Shown here one piece after another: positions 1 to 10,940 of a stretch of 64,000 bases of DNA. The stretch spans positions 162,136,622 through 162,200,621 of the forward strand of contig OY992539.1 of the NCBI GenBank assembly GCA_963921195.1, in the 5' to 3' direction. Origin of the DNA: Pegoplata infirma. Lineage: Eukaryota > Arthropoda > Insecta > Diptera > Anthomyiidae. Position 1 is the first letter of the stretch. The number at the start of each line of letters is the position of its first letter. The notes under the pieces are model-generated. The model had not been told where the DNA came from and did not search any database. It saw only the letters and a program-made list of their open reading frames with translations. A program made the position numbers and the translations under genes.

Positions 1-180
1 TCTTTCTTCTAGAACCGATTCCGAGGAACTAAAATGTGTTCCAATTTTGCTTAAAACCACCTGTTGCTTTTGGGACAATCCCTTTGTAAAAAGAATCGGT
101 GTTGCACAAGAATTAGAACAGGTTCTAGGGTAGTATAAGTTGTTCCACAATCGGTTCTTTGCAACTGAAAATTTTGCTGG
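1..180. mobile_element. Right end of a CCCAG-type MITE (family B)
   Basis: The segment ends in GAAAATTTTGCTGGG, the same terminus found at the right end of the element at 6270-8929, and the preceding GGTTCTTTG/GAAC-type sequence also resembles 8857-8929. The left end lies outside the window. No coding potential is seen. Confidence 0.5.
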
Positions 181-629
181 GATAATGCATTACAATAACA
201 TACAAAATAATTATTTTATAAAAAAATGCATAAGTTTAAACTAGAGATGGGCTCACCACAGGAAATTTCTAACGACACACACTCACGAGCATATTTTATC
301 TACTTACACTCACTTACAATCACTTGAGTAAATTTAATACAAAATTACTTTTTCACTACTCGTAACACCTTATATATTACGTTCTGGTATGCTATATTAT
401 ATACCTTACTCGTAACCTATAAAATATCATATATTTTACACCTTACTCGTATTCTGCGTTATAAATTTATGACTTATTTTATACCTTACTGGTATTCTTT
501 GTGATAATGTGGATGCATTACTTTGAGTCTCATCGCCTGTTCAAATCATCAATGCTGCAATGTATAAAATAAGAGATCCTCTACCTTATTTTATACCTTA
601 TTTGGTAATCTAAGTTTTGCTGGGTTTTT
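181..629 (+). mobile_element. MITE A copy 1, left-truncated
   Basis: This is an inverted copy of about 6395-6835 and matches 45960-46300 in direct orientation. It contains a series of CCTTAYTCGTA/TTTTATACCTTA phrases and ends in AAGTTTTGCTGGG at 629. Its left part is missing at the junction with the preceding element. Part of its interior, from AGAGATGGGCTCAC, resembles the ACTCAC-rich element at 2662. Confidence 0.65.
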
Positions 630-1440
630 CATACAAAAACAACTGACTTTGACAACCCCTAGTTAAATTTTATGAGGAAAATTCTTGTAGAATATTTAAA
701 CCCTTTAAATGACCGTTTTATTCGACTTCTGTGTTTAGTTTTTGAAAAAGGATTATAATGATCCCTTAAAATGGCAGTTAGAGGGTTAATATCTTCTAAT
801 TGTAAGAAAAGAATTACCATTCAGTTTCTCTGAAGACATCAAACCATATTTTGAAGCTCAGATGTGTTTTTTTTATAGGTTTTTTGACGTTTTCCAAACG
901 TCTTTGAAAAAAAAAATTAAAAACAATCCGAAATGACTTTGTAAACCTCTTTGTGTGCTTTCTTATGGCGATGAAGCCATTGAGGCTCATTTTTATTGTT
1001 GCACAGAGTAATATGACTCGATTTTATATAAAATGGACCTCCAGATTTCAAAACAGCAATCCAATTTCAATTTATTTTAGCATGTTCCGTTTTCGATATA
1101 TTCGCGTTTGAAAATTTTTAATTAAGTCATATTTGGTGTCACCAGTGCAATAATATGTGACAGTTGCTCAACAAAAAGTGCGTAGTTAGCGTTTTTTATA
1201 TTTTTAAATGCAAATATCTCGAACACGTAATGTGATAGACTGAATTGGAATTACGAGGTTCATATATATTCGTTGAATTCAGTTACTACTTCTGCTTACA
1301 GTTTAGTTTATCTAACATTAATTAAAAACTGTCATTCATTTGTTAACCCGTTTAACGACGGATGAAAAGAGATAGTACCTAGCATTTATTATATAAATAT
1401 CTATTATTGCCCAAATCTTGTTAATACACATAATACATGT
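630..1440. repeat. Non-coding stretch with a dispersed repeat (family V)
   Basis: Roughly 640-870 (TTTGACAACCC, AACCCTTTAA, CTGAAGACAT, AGCTCAGA in order) recurs at about 62690-62940 and, inverted, near 62000-62225. I see no gene or recognisable element in the rest up to the exon at 1469. Confidence 0.4.
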
Positions 1441-1468
1441 AAATAAAATTTTTTATATTTTTTTTTAG

Positions 1469-1539
1469 GTATCCTTAAGGACATTTCCAATCCTGAAAAA
1501 TATTTGGCAACTGCTGTTTTGTTGGATGATATATCACAG
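1469..1539 (+). CDS. Internal coding exon of an unrecognised host gene
   Basis: The 71-nt exon follows a long T tract ending in TTTTTTTTAG and is followed by the donor GTAATG. Its only sensible frame starts with the last two bases of a split codon and reads 23 residues, ILKDISNPEKYLATAVLLD plus DISQ. The composition is clearly more protein-like than the AT-rich surroundings. It ends in phase 0, matching the phase-0 start of the terminal exon at 19244. Earlier exons lie upstream of the window. I do not recognise the family and no function is assigned. The two splice sites, the matching phase and the later stop with poly(A) signal make a real host exon likely, but there is no transcript evidence. 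Confidence 0.65.
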
Positions 1540-1887
1540 GTAATGTATTAACGAAGTATATTGTTTTACTAAAGGGAAATTTACATTAGCAGACTTGAAA
1601 AATCCCATGCTGTGCAGAACAGACACCATTTGTATTTTTCGAAAAGATAGTTTTAATGATATTTTATTTACTTGAGGTACAGTGGCCGCCAAAAGTCTAC
1701 GTACGACTATATAGTAGATGTAATTCGTTAACGTCAAAGTAAACAATAACACTACTCTACACGGTTTTTGCACAGATATGTTGAATACATTTTCTAAAGC
1801 ATTTTGGCTTCCTAACACGAACTTGTAATCAGAAAAGTTGTATCAAATCGTCTTCTCGAGATATAGGCATTTTCATTTTTCGTGGAC

Positions 1888-2230
1888 CAAGCCCTCAAAA
1901 CCAATTAATTTCTTAATATTGGAAAGTGTATGTTAAAGTTATTCATATTTTTTTTATTCTAATTCCCAATAAAATTACCTAACTTTCGCAAGAAATCCGG
2001 ACTAGATACGATCAAGGATACCATCAGGACATTATAAGGAATTTTAACATGTCCTTTTTTTGGGTTTATCCTTGTAAGTATCCGAATTTTGACAGAAATT
2101 TCCTGGTAAAAGCAGATATGTAAAGTAAACACTCCAATAAAGAGAATCTGGGGTTAAAATCCAAAATTCATTGAGTATCCAGAAATATTTGCGAAAGAAA
2201 TCACAATGTTAAACCAAATTTGTATATTTT
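1888..2230. repeat. Dispersed repeat W (inverted relative to 29930-30060)
   Basis: The stretch around 1935-2002, with TTCCCAATAAAATTACCTAA and GCAAGAAATCCGG, occurs in reverse complement near 29965-30040. It is non-coding and its ends were not resolved. Confidence 0.4.
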
Positions 2231-2275
2231 TTTTTCTACATTTTTTCGTACAAAAAACGCCTTTTTTATAATATC

Positions 2276-2661
2276 CCAGCAAAAAATAAAGTGGTTCAAA
2301 AAGAATTAGTGGTTTCACTACATACAAAGTAAGATAAATTGTTCAAATTTCATACAAGCAATTTGACGTTTAACTACCATTCTATATCTTATATCGAAAA
2401 AAAAGTTGGTCCTAAATTAACGAACTAAAGCGGATGTTGCTGCATCACATTATTAAAGATTGTTTAAGCTTTTTAGAAAATTGAGATTTAGGCTTGTGGT
2501 CGGAACAAACTGGTGAATCGATTCGTCGTGAATTTTTATAGTTTTGTGATCTTTATAATTACTCCTTTTTTTTAATTCGAAGTATATACGTTTGATTATC
2601 AATGCAATTTATTTTTCTATTACGTAAGGTTTTTAAGATATTCGCGTTTGAATATTGAAAT
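2276..2661. other. Unassigned AT-rich stretch with a possible CCCAG MITE left end
   Basis: CCCAGCAAAAAATAAAG at 2276 resembles the left ends of the CCCAG MITEs, but no partner right end was found. Nothing else is recognised before 2662. Confidence 0.25.
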
Positions 2662-3690
2662 TAGAGATGCGCGCGTGAGTGGTTTTTGACTCACACTCAC
2701 TCACGCTCACGGCAGGAATTTTTGAATCACGCACACTCACTCACGAGCATATTTTTTCTACTCACACTCACTCACAATCACGTGAGTAAATTTAATACAA
2801 CTCACACTCACGTAAGCTTCACTCACACTCACGTTGACTCACACTCACGAAACTCTTATGTATACGAAAAAAAATTTCAAAAACTAAAATTTGAAAAATA
2901 TTTCAAAATTTTCAGCAAAATTTAAAGTTTTGCGAAATTTTACATTTTTTTTGCCTTTTTCGGGACGAAATATAAAGGGTATTCATTTCAGAAAATGTAA
3001 AAGGGGAAAAAAGAAAAAATGCAACATTCCACTCTCATTGATGTGAACGGGTACATAACAAAATTATGATACAAAGTTTCCAAAAATAATTTAATTATTC
3101 GATGAATAAACCAATTAACTTATAACTTACATTTTTAACACACTTTTTACTTATTTTGTTAGTTTTTCCTGTTGTTTAATTCTTAATTTCTATTATTAAA
3201 ACCAAAATTATTTGTATACATATTTTTTTCTAAGAAAAAAAACAAACACATGTTCAATAAGGGCTGCCGAGTTAGAAAAAAACTTAAATAACAGTTGCAA
3301 ATTTGGTACTTTACTTTGAATAGTATTGAATGGCAACGCTTTAAATAATTGGAAAAATGGCTTTTTACTCTGATAATTTTACACTTGGTTAAAGGTTGTT
3401 TAAAATGCAACTTTTAAGTGGAAAAATTTTTCATGTAATTGTAATAAAAAGTTGCATTTTTACAATTTTACATTTTTACAACCGAAAAAAAGCTGAAATG
3501 AATACCCTTATTATGTTAACCCAATTTTTTTATTTTTTTTTGCTTTTTTTAGTACAAAACGGTATATGAAAAGAAAATAAATCACGCAAACTCACGCAAA
3601 AAAATCGACTCACGCACACTCACTCACGCAAAAATCTTACTCACGCACACTCACTCACGAAATTTTTTTCTCTACTCACTCAGCAATTTT
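2662..3690. mobile_element. ACTCAC-rich MITE (family D), one end recognised
   Basis: The left edge AGAGATGCGCGCGTGAGTG corresponds in reverse complement to the right end of the complete element at 28664-28926. Dense ACTCACACTCACTCACG runs occupy 2690-2850 and 3580-3690, separated by about 700 bp of AT-rich DNA. The right end is not clear. The ACTCAC runs create a spurious open frame. Confidence 0.5.
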
Positions 3691-3943
3691 AAACAAAATT
3701 TGAACTAATTTTTTTTTGCTAGATTTAAAATTGAGTTGACAAAATTTTTACAAGCTTTTTTGCTAATAGTAGTAGTAAGTAGTAATATTATTCTTTATTT
3801 AGCAATTATTTAAGCAATATATGTACATAAAAGAATGAGCATTATATATTATAAAATAAAAATAACGAATAAGTACGACATTGACCTATGGTCGTCAGTC
3901 GACAAATACAATTTACACTTTCAAAAATATACGTGTTAATTAT

Positions 3944-4089
3944 CTAATGATTAAATTCATCTATTAAAAATTTCCTGTATTGGATACAAGTTTTCACATA
4001 ATTTGCTATAGCTTTCCACTCTACAGTAAATCCGTTCAAAATATTAACTATTTCATTTTCCTGAAGTAAAACCTTTTTGAAATACATAA
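3944..4089 (-). pseudogene. LINE ORF2, C-terminal piece
   Basis: The minus-strand frame reads LMYFKKVLLQENEIVN onward to a stop at 3944, giving a C-terminal tail of about 48 residues for the LINE ORF2. It continues exactly from the knuckle piece at 4724-4810: removing the hAT element at 4098-4715 and one 8-bp TSD restores an uninterrupted frame (...ALKEFR + LMYFKK...). No domain is recognised in this tail, which is past the zinc knuckle. Confidence 0.65.
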
Positions 4090-4097
4090 GTCTGAAC

Positions 4098-4715
4098 CAC
4101 GGTTGGGAAATGTGACACAATAGTGCCATTTTTGGCACTATTGAGTTGTCAGTGGCACCACAAATAACAGTTTTGGCCCTTTTTCATCCTCTCCAAAAAT
4201 TGTCAAAATTTATTTAAAATAAAAATATTCGTACTAAAATTTAATTATGTATTACAAACACAAAAAAAAATATCAGTTGTTTCCCCTTACAAACAATGTA
4301 AGTTTCTGTTTTCTTTAAATTAAGATTTTGAAGTGTTCAATCCCTGAGGAAAATTGATTGGTCCTACAGGAAAAATTGATCCTAAAAACCTATCCCATGA
4401 CTTATTCAACGCGAACTGGTCATGGAATACTAGTTCTAAGATCAGTAAAAATGTGTCCGGAGATCTGAAAGATCAGTTCGAAACAAGTCCTGGAACATAT
4501 CACAAGGTGTTAATTATTGACAGGTCCTTTTTGTACAAAAAAAAAAACACTCAATGCCGGGTCCTCGTCATTTATAAAAAAAGTTATAAGTTGTGTGTAA
4601 AAAGTACTAAAAAATAGAAAATATTTAAAAAAAAATGTTGGCCCTTTTCAACCTATTTTGGCCCTTTTTAGCCTTCAACTTGGCACTAATTGAAAATTCT
4701 CAAATACCAACACTG
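4098..4715. mobile_element. hAT-type non-autonomous element, TSD GTCTGAAC
   Basis: The 618-bp insertion is flanked by exact 8-bp direct repeats GTCTGAAC (4090-4097 and 4716-4723). Its ends, CACGGTTGGGAAAT and the reverse complement of CAGTGTTGGTATTT, form imperfect TIRs, followed inward by AGTGCCA-type repeats. It interrupts the LINE ORF2. No transposase is present. The 8-bp TSD and CA-type ends fit hAT; the family is not recognised. Confidence 0.75.
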
Positions 4716-4723
4716 GTCTGAAC

Positions 4724-4810
4724 TCTTTTAATGCTTGACACCTACCTAAAAAATGTTGTATATTTTCCGTTTCATTCATATTACAAAGATAACATACAGT
4801 TGGAGCATTA
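4724..4810 (-). pseudogene. LINE ORF2 piece with CCHC-type zinc knuckle
   Basis: The minus-strand reading ANAPTVCYLCNMNETENIQ followed by HFLGRCQALKEF contains C-x2-C...H-x4-C, the post-RT cysteine/histidine motif common in LINE ORF2 proteins. It joins in frame on its N-terminal side to the piece at 9334-10193 across the hAT insertion at 4819-9325, and on its C-terminal side to 3944-4089. It is a fragment of a dead element. Confidence 0.75.
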
Positions 4811-4991
4811 GCTTGAAACAGGGGCGTATCCAGAAATTTATTTCGCAGGGGGCCCAACATTTTTTTTTTCTTATTTTACATATCTTTTTCTCCCGCCGTC
4901 TTTCCCTTGAAACAAAATGTAACTGATTAAGAGAAACCAAGTTCTGATAATTTTTCTCCCCAAAAATTAAAACTTTTTAAGATATGTACAT

Positions 4992-5389
4992 TAGGGTGGC
5001 AGCTATTTTGCAAAACTTCGAATTTGAAGGAGTGCACCCCTAATTTTTATTACATTTGGTCTAAAAATGCTATGCTAAAAATTTCAGCCAAATCGGACAA
5101 CGTTAACACGAGGCTCATCGAGGTCAAAGGTCAAATGTCAAAAAATACCCATATTTTGATGAAAATCATTAAATAAATGGTGTTGTTTTTTGAATATATA
5201 GTTAAAAAGTGGTACACGAGTTGTTTTTAGTATAAGAAGATAAATTAAAAATTTTTGGGTTTTCAAAAATTAACCCTTGTAAGTCTTTCGGGGTCAAAAT
5301 GACCCAATTTTCACAAAATGGGGTGAAAAAAAAAAAATTAGGGGTGCACTCCTTCAAATTCGAAGTTTTGCAAAATAGCTGCCACCCTA
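4992..5389. mobile_element. Short hairpin hAT MITE, TSD ATGTACAT
   Basis: The 398-bp element begins TAGGGTGGCAGCTATTTTGC and ends with its reverse complement. The near-perfect TIRs run about 60 bp, up to the AGGGGTGCACTCC segment. Exact 8-bp TSDs ATGTACAT lie at 4984-4991 and 5390-5397. The internal part is AT-rich with a GGTCAAAATGACC palindrome. TAGGGTGG ends with an 8-bp TSD fit hAT. Confidence 0.88.
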
Positions 5390-5399
5390 ATGTACATAC

Positions 5400-6269
5400 T
5401 TAAGGCATTATTCTATAGAAAAAGTTCTAAGACATTTTTTCTATAGAAAAGTCGCAGATTTTCAGACATTTTTTTCAATAGAAAAAGTCTCAGATTCGAA
5501 GACGTTTATAATATAGAAAAAGTCTCAGATTCTGAGACATTTTTTCGTTAGAAAAAGTCTCAGATTCTGAAACATTTTTTTATAGAAAAAGTCTCAGATT
5601 TTGATTCATTTTTCCTTTAAAAAAAAGTCTCAGATTCTGAAACATTTTTCACATAGAAAAAGTCTTAGATTCTGAGGCATTTTTCCTAAAGAAAAAGTAT
5701 CAGATGCTGAATAATTTTTTTTAAAGAAAAAGTATCAGGTTCTGAGACATTTTTCCTTAAGAAAAAGTCTCAGACTCTAAGACATTTTTTCTTAAGAAAA
5801 AGTCTCAGACTATGAGACATTTACTCTATAAAAAGTCTTAAATTTTGAGATATAAAAAAGGTTCAGATTCTAAGATATTTTCCAAATAGAAAAAGTCTAA
5901 GGTTCTGAGACATTTTTCCTTTAGAACAAGTTTTAGATTCTGATACATTTTTCCTATCGAAAAAATAATTTTTCCTATAGAAAAAGTCTTAGATTCTAAT
6001 ACATTCCTATTCCTATAAAAAGTATCAGATTCTGATACATTTTTCCTAAAGAAAAACCATCAGGTTCTAAAGAAAAAGTATCAGATTCCCAACAATTTTT
6101 CCTATTGAAAAAGTCTCATATTCTGAGGGTTTTTTTTAAAGCTCAGATTCTGAGACATTTTTCCTAAAGAAAAATTCATTTGCCTGAGATTCTCAGATTT
6201 TAAAACATTTTTCCAATTAAAAAAGTCTCAGATTCTAAGACATTTTATAATAAAAAAAGTTTTAGATAG
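5400..6269. repeat. Palindromic minisatellite, about 36-bp unit
   Basis: About two dozen degenerate units each combine a TTTTTCCTATAGAAAAA-like palindrome with a TCTCAGATTCTGAGA palindrome. It lies inside the hAT element at 4819-9325 and resumes at 8935 after the nested CCCAG element. The same kind of unit recurs at 39775-39990, 42105-43390 and 54250-54990. Confidence 0.85.
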
Positions 6270-6394
6270 CCCAGGAAAATTTTTTGGAATAAATTCCTGA
6301 TTCAATAGATTCTTGAATACATTCTACGGTAATCACAACAAAATTTTCTATGTAAAATTACACAGCTCAACAATAAAATGCGTATTGGATTCTG

Positions 6395-7127
6395 CCCAGC
6401 AAAACTTAGATTACCAAATAAGGTATAAAATAAGGTATAGGATCTCTTATTTTATACATTGCAGCATTGATGATTTTAACAGGCGATGAGACTCAAAGTA
6501 ATGCATCCACATTATCACAAAGAATACCAGTAAGGTATAAAATAAGTCATAAATTTATAACGAAGAATACGAGTAAGGTGTAAAATATATGATATTTTAT
6601 AGGTTACGAGAAATGAAATAATATAGCATACCAGAAGATAATATATAAGGTGTTACGAGTAATGAAAAAGTAATTTTGTATTAAATTTACTAACGTGATT
6701 GTAAGTGAGTGTAAATAGATAAAATATGCTCGTGAGAGTGTGTCGTTAGAAATTTCCTGTCGTGAGCCCATCTCTAGTTTAAACTTATGCATTTTTTTAT
6801 AAAATAATTATTTTTTATGTTATTGTAATGCATTATGCATCCAATTATAAATAATACATTATTTCAAACTTTCAAATAATACATAATGTAACCAAATATA
6901 AATCATCCATGATTTAATGTTTAGAAATAACAAATATGAAATAAATTTTTTCCAATAATCATGCATTACGTAGCAAATTATTAGTAATGCATTATTTTTC
7001 ACTTGAAAATAATACGTTGTGGAACAAATGTTTGGTAAGACATCATAAAATAATGCTACAAATAAGTTATATGCATTACCTGGTAATGTGTTATATAATC
7101 ACTACCCATTACCAAAGTTTTGCTGGG
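6395..7127 (-). mobile_element. MITE A, complete copy, 2-bp TSD TG
   Basis: Thirteen-bp identical TIRs (CCCAGCAAAACTT and its complement) bound 733 bp, with TG on both flanks (6393-6394 and 7128-7129). Other copies are at 181-629 and 45621-46308. The interior has repeated TAATGCATTA-like and ACCTTATTTTATA phrases and a short stretch of ACTCAC-type sequence. Confidence 0.8.
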
Positions 7128-7134
7128 TGGTTAG

Positions 7135-8224
7135 TAGGGTATTCAATTAATTGAGGTTTTGGTTTAATCGGTTAATCGAGCAAATAATTAATCGGGGTTG
7201 AGATTTAATCGGTTAATAATCGGTTAAATTTGAATTATTCGGTTAACCGAATAATATCAATTTAAAATTTAAATTGAATGTAAAACCAGGAATTGTATAT
7301 TCTTTTTAGAACTTTATTAATACGAATTCTATACTCGCTATGGCGAAGCTTTAAAAACCCTCTATAATGTTAGCTCAAATAAAGAATTTTTGTATGGCAC
7401 CCTGAAATATTTTCCCAATTTAAATTGGGCCCAATTCAATGGGAAAAAAATGTCCAAAAAAAACAAAGCAATTTTTATAAAAAGGAAAAACTGAAAAAGG
7501 AATTGCCGGACTTTGATGTACCCCTAATAGAGTTTCGAATTCGGTACTACAAATATCAACAAAAAAAATTTTTGGTTTCCAAATTTGTTTTCTTTTATTT
7601 TATTGCAATAATTTCATCGGTCAATATCTCCGTAATGACAAAAGATATCTAACAATAAGTGTTTCCAAAAGTATTTTGCAGAAAAATAGTAGTATTTTCA
7701 GATGTGCTGAACTATTTATACATCATAAAATAATTCGCGGTTTTATAGGGTCACGAACATTGCGAAACTCTAAGTTTATTCAGTATTGTCAATCATAAAT
7801 CTAAATATCTCAAGATAGATAGATCAGTTCTAAGGCCGGATTCGGATCTACTGTTGGCAATGTATAAAAAAATTGGCTAGGGTTACTAAGTTTTTTCTTT
7901 TTTTTAACCGAAATATCTTTTTAGGACATCGATAAAATATTTTCTTGACGACGTTTTTACACATTGCTAAAAGAGAGTTTGATAATTTTTTTTTACCTTT
8001 TTCTTTAAACTCAGAACCGTAATTTAAATTAAAAAATAAAACATCAAAACACAAAATAAAGCAAAAAAATTGGTAAAAGTACAAAAAAAAGCAACTTCGG
8101 TTAATCGACACAAATTAATCGGTTTATTTGTTATTTGAAAATTGACAATTTTAAATTATTCGAACAGTAAATCGACCAAAATTAATCGGTTAACCGATTA
8201 ACGGTTAATCGATTGAATACCCTA
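7135..8224 (+). mobile_element. hAT-type element F1 (TAGGGTATTCAAT ends), TSD GTGGTTAG
   Basis: The 1090-bp element has TIRs TAGGGTATTCAATTAATTGA and, at the right in reverse complement, TAGGGTATTCAATCGATTAA. Subterminal arrays of TTAATCGGTTAACCGATTAA lie inside the ends. The 8-bp TSD GTGGTTAG (7127-7134 and 8225-8232) is exact. A second copy in inverse orientation is at 37662-39010. The interior is non-coding; open frames within it are AT-rich artefacts. Confidence 0.88.
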
Positions 8225-8232
8225 GTGGTTAG

Positions 8233-8870
8233 TGATTTGGATAAAATTTGTTGCGCTGAATCCAAATCCGGAGCCCAAATTTGTCTATCACGTCAGGATT
8301 TTGAGTAATTCGCGGTTAAATTGCCGAAAAAGGGCATTTTTGACCCATTTTAAAAGCTTATAAAATAACATCCTGACATGCGAATGATTTGGTATCAAGC
8401 TCATTCAAAAGTTTGTAATTTTCTCTTAAAGATAAGATGATATGTTCTAAAAATTTAATTTTTTAAAATGGTAAAAAAGTCATTAACAAAAAACCTTCCA
8501 ATTTTTAAATATTTAGTTTATTTACACAGTGTTTTTTAACAAATTTCCACACAAATTCATACGTAAATTTTAGATTTAACGCACTTGTTGTTAATGATTT
8601 TTTTTACCATTTTAGAAAATTAAATTCCAAGAAAATTTGATCTTGTCTGAAAGAGAAAATTACAGACTTTCGAATGAGCTTGATACCAATTCTTATGCAT
8701 ATCAGGATCTTCTTTTATAGGCCTTCAAAAATGGCCCATTTTGAGCCTTTTTTGACCCTTTAACCGCGATTTTCTCAAAATTGTGACGTGATAGAAAAAT
8801 TTGAGTGACGGTTTTGGAATCGGGGCACCAAAACAAAAATCATTGATTTTGGAATGTTAAGTAGAACCAA
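8233..8870. repeat. Imperfect 640-bp inverted repeat inside family B
   Basis: Arms of about 300 bp share CTATCACGTCA, TTTTGAG.AA, CGCGGTTAAA, ATCCTGA.ATGC, GGTATCAAGCTCATTC in mirrored order, around an AT-rich centre near 8550. It is probably the original body of the family B element. Confidence 0.7.
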
Positions 8871-8934
8871 TTGCAGGGTAGTTTGATGGGTTCCGAAACC
8901 GGTTATTTGGAACAGAAAATTTTGCTGGGAGCAT

Positions 8935-9230
8935 AAATATCTGACTTTGAGATATTTTTCCCAAAAAAAGGCCTCTGATATGAGATATTTTATATAGATA
9001 AAATCTCTGATTCTGAGACTTTTGCTATTAGATCCCTTTTTTGTATACATAAAGCTTCAGTTTCTAAGACAATTTTCCATTAGAATTTTGAAAGTTGAAA
9101 CGTTTCAAATTCTTAAAAAAATTTTCAGATTTTGAGACATTTTCTGGCAGAAAAATTTTCAGATTTGAAAAATTTTCCTTCAGAAAAATTTTCAGAGTGT
9201 AAAATGTTTTTAAATTTTTTTTAAGAAGTT
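8935..9230. repeat. Continuation of the palindromic minisatellite
   Basis: These are degenerate units of the AAATCTCTGATTCTGAGAC type between the B element and the GC-rich right end of the hAT element. They continue the array at 5400-6269. Confidence 0.7.
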
Positions 9231-9333
9231 TTTTTTACATTGTACATAATATTTACTACCGGATACTGAAATTTGTGAAATCATTTCGGGGGGGGCCGGC
9301 CCCCCCCCCCCTGTATACGCCACTGGCTTGAAA

Positions 9334-10193
9334 CCTATTTCCATTTAGTTCTATCAGATCATTTCTAGCTTTTAATATCCATGTTATTGTTTCTTGAGTG
9401 TTACCTTCTGTTAAATACCTTAGCCCATCGCATGTGTCTAAGTTTTTAAAAAACCTGCTAGTCTGGCATACTTGGGTTTCAATATTGTTGAGATATTTTG
9501 ATTTTAATGACTGTATAAGATTAACCTTATTCAGATAATATTGGCTTTTATTTAAATCATATGTCCATGAAATACCAAATTCTGACCCTATAGCATTCAA
9601 TTTATTTGCCCAAAATAGTTGGCGACGAAGAAGCTGTCTTGACAACTGATGTGGTAATCTGTCCTCCTTGTAGTCAAAGAGAGTTTTGGCTATATATCTC
9701 AGATGCAAGTCTAACGTAAATAGATGTCCATTTTCAAATCCTGTTTCCAGCATAAGAATATATGTAGGGGTAAAATTTGGAAGTCTCAGTATCTTTTTGA
9801 TAAAATAAATTGATAGTTTATCCACTAGATCAAAAATGTGAGTATCCCCATACTTGGGCTCCGTATGTCTGCACCGCTCTACATACCGCTAAAAACAATT
9901 TCCATTAAGATTTGAGAGATATATTATCTCTCCTGAGAAAGTTATTCCATGTGACATTGATACTGTTTTTTGCTGACAGATTTCTCGCTTCTACATGCTT
10001 TGTAAACACCATCTTAGGTGTCAATGTCACTCCCAAATAGCAATACTCCGAGGTTAAACTGATAGTATTTCCATTAAAAATCCATTTTTCATTTTTAGCT
10101 ATTTTTCCACCTTTCCTAAAGACCATTATCTGAGATTTACTTAGATTAACCTTTACATTCCATAGTCTGCAGTAATCCTCCAATTTAAATATC
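9334..10193 (-). pseudogene. LINE ORF2 piece: post-RT and thumb region, with nonsense and frameshift
   Basis: It reads FKLEDYCRLWNVKVNLSKSQ, MVFRKGG and YCYLGV (RT motifs D/E region), then VQTYGAQVWGYSHF and LRLPNFTPTYILMLETGF, features found after the catalytic core in LINE RTs. An in-frame TAA at 9905-9907 and a one-base T insertion near 9838 break it. It is joined across 10194-11218 to the YADD-bearing piece, and across 4819-9325 to the zinc-knuckle piece. Clearly non-functional. Confidence 0.8.
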
Positions 10194-10427
10194 CACAGAA
10201 AAAAATATCGTAAAATCAAGAGTAACAAAACAAATTGTTACCAACGAAATACTAGTTCAACAACGTTTTTAATTGTATCAACAATGTGTATTGTTAATGT
10301 GACAAAAATCCGGTATTATTTCCAATTAAACGCATGAATTAAAATCATTGTTAAAGATTCCACAAAATTCACATTAATAACACAAACAATTTATAAACTC
10401 ATTTAATCAAGCACAAATATATGCGAC

Positions 10428-10495
10428 GATAGCACGGTGGTAGTGTGCTAAACTCGAATCATTAAGGTTTCGGGTTCGCTGCCAGTTGGCGGAAC
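10428..10495 (+). repeat. tRNA-like unit 1 (SINE-like)
   Basis: It shows an A-box-like TAGCACGGTGGTAGTGTGC and a B-box-like GGGTTCGCTGCC at normal tRNA spacing, then a T-rich run. The anticodon arm does not fold convincingly, so it is treated as a tRNA-derived repeat rather than a tRNA gene. Confidence 0.55.
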
Positions 10496-10704
10496 AGTTT
10501 TTTATTTTTGTTTTTTTTTTTATTTGAGATTATTTTTTTGTTATCCTATTTTTAGATTTTTTTAAATTTGTGTGATGCAACATTATTATTTATTTTTAAA
10601 TATGTATAATGCCACATTTTTTATTATTGTTAAAAACGCAAAAAGTGCATATTGAAATCACAGACACCTTATGTACGCATTTAGTCAACTTTAAATATAC
10701 ATGA

Positions 10705-10774
10705 GGAATAGCACGGTGGTAGTGTGCTAGCTTCGAATCATGAAGGTTGCGGGTTCGCCGCCAGTTGGCGGAAC
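10705..10774 (+). repeat. tRNA-like unit 2 (SINE-like)
   Basis: This is a second copy with the same A-box-like sequence and B-box-like GGGTTCGCCGCC. It is preceded by TTTAGTCAA...ATAC, as in the third copy, and followed by a T tract that could terminate pol III. Confidence 0.55.
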
Positions 10775-10872
10775 TTTTTTTTTTTTTTTTAATTTCCAAT
10801 TTTAGTTTTTTTTATCATTCTAATTGTAGACTGTTTTAAATATGACGTTTAGTCAAATACAAATATGTATAA

Positions 10873-10940
10873 GGATAGCACAGTGGTAGTGTGCTAGACT
10901 CGTAGCACGAAGGTTGCGGGTTCGATGCCAGATGGCGGTT
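10873..10940 (+). repeat. tRNA-like unit 3 (SINE-like), best boxes
   Basis: GGATAGCACAGTGGTAGTG and GGGTTCGATGCC are the closest of the three to tRNA A and B boxes, and a T11-12 tract follows. The three copies are spaced about 277 and 168 bp apart, each with its own upstream AAATATGTAT-like sequence. Confidence 0.55.

Larger units (their letters stand above)
6270..8929. mobile_element. CCCAG-type element (family B), 2-bp TSD AG
   Basis: The left end CCCAGGAAAATTTTTTGG pairs with the right end, whose reverse complement is CCCAGCAAAATTTTCTG. The flanks are AG on both sides (6268-6269 and 8930-8931). It splits the surrounding minisatellite. It holds MITE A (6395-7127), a hAT (7135-8224) and an imperfect palindrome (8233-8870). 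No protein is encoded. Confidence 0.65.
4819..9325. mobile_element. Composite hAT-type element with minisatellites, TSD GCTTGAAA
   Basis: The 4507-bp insertion into the LINE is flanked by exact 8-bp repeats GCTTGAAA (4811-4818 and 9326-9333). The TIRs are CAGGGGCGTATCCAG on the left and, on the right in reverse complement, CAGTGGCGTATACAG, with runs of G/C just inside. The contents are a hairpin hAT (4992-5389), a palindromic minisatellite (5400-6269 and 8935-9230) and a CCCAG element (6270-8929) that itself holds other elements. There is no transposase. Ends of type CAGTGGCG with 8-bp TSDs are typical of hAT. Confidence 0.85.

Noticed and set aside
2686..2925. Open frame rich in THTHSR
   Set aside because: Translation of ACTCAC simple-sequence DNA in a MITE.
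4811..4860. N-terminal MLGPLRNKFLDTP extension of the zinc-knuckle piece
   Set aside because: These codons lie in the hAT end, not in the LINE.
10428..10940. Functional tRNA genes
   Set aside because: Box-like motifs are present, but anticodon and acceptor stems do not pair convincingly by eye; called SINE-like instead.
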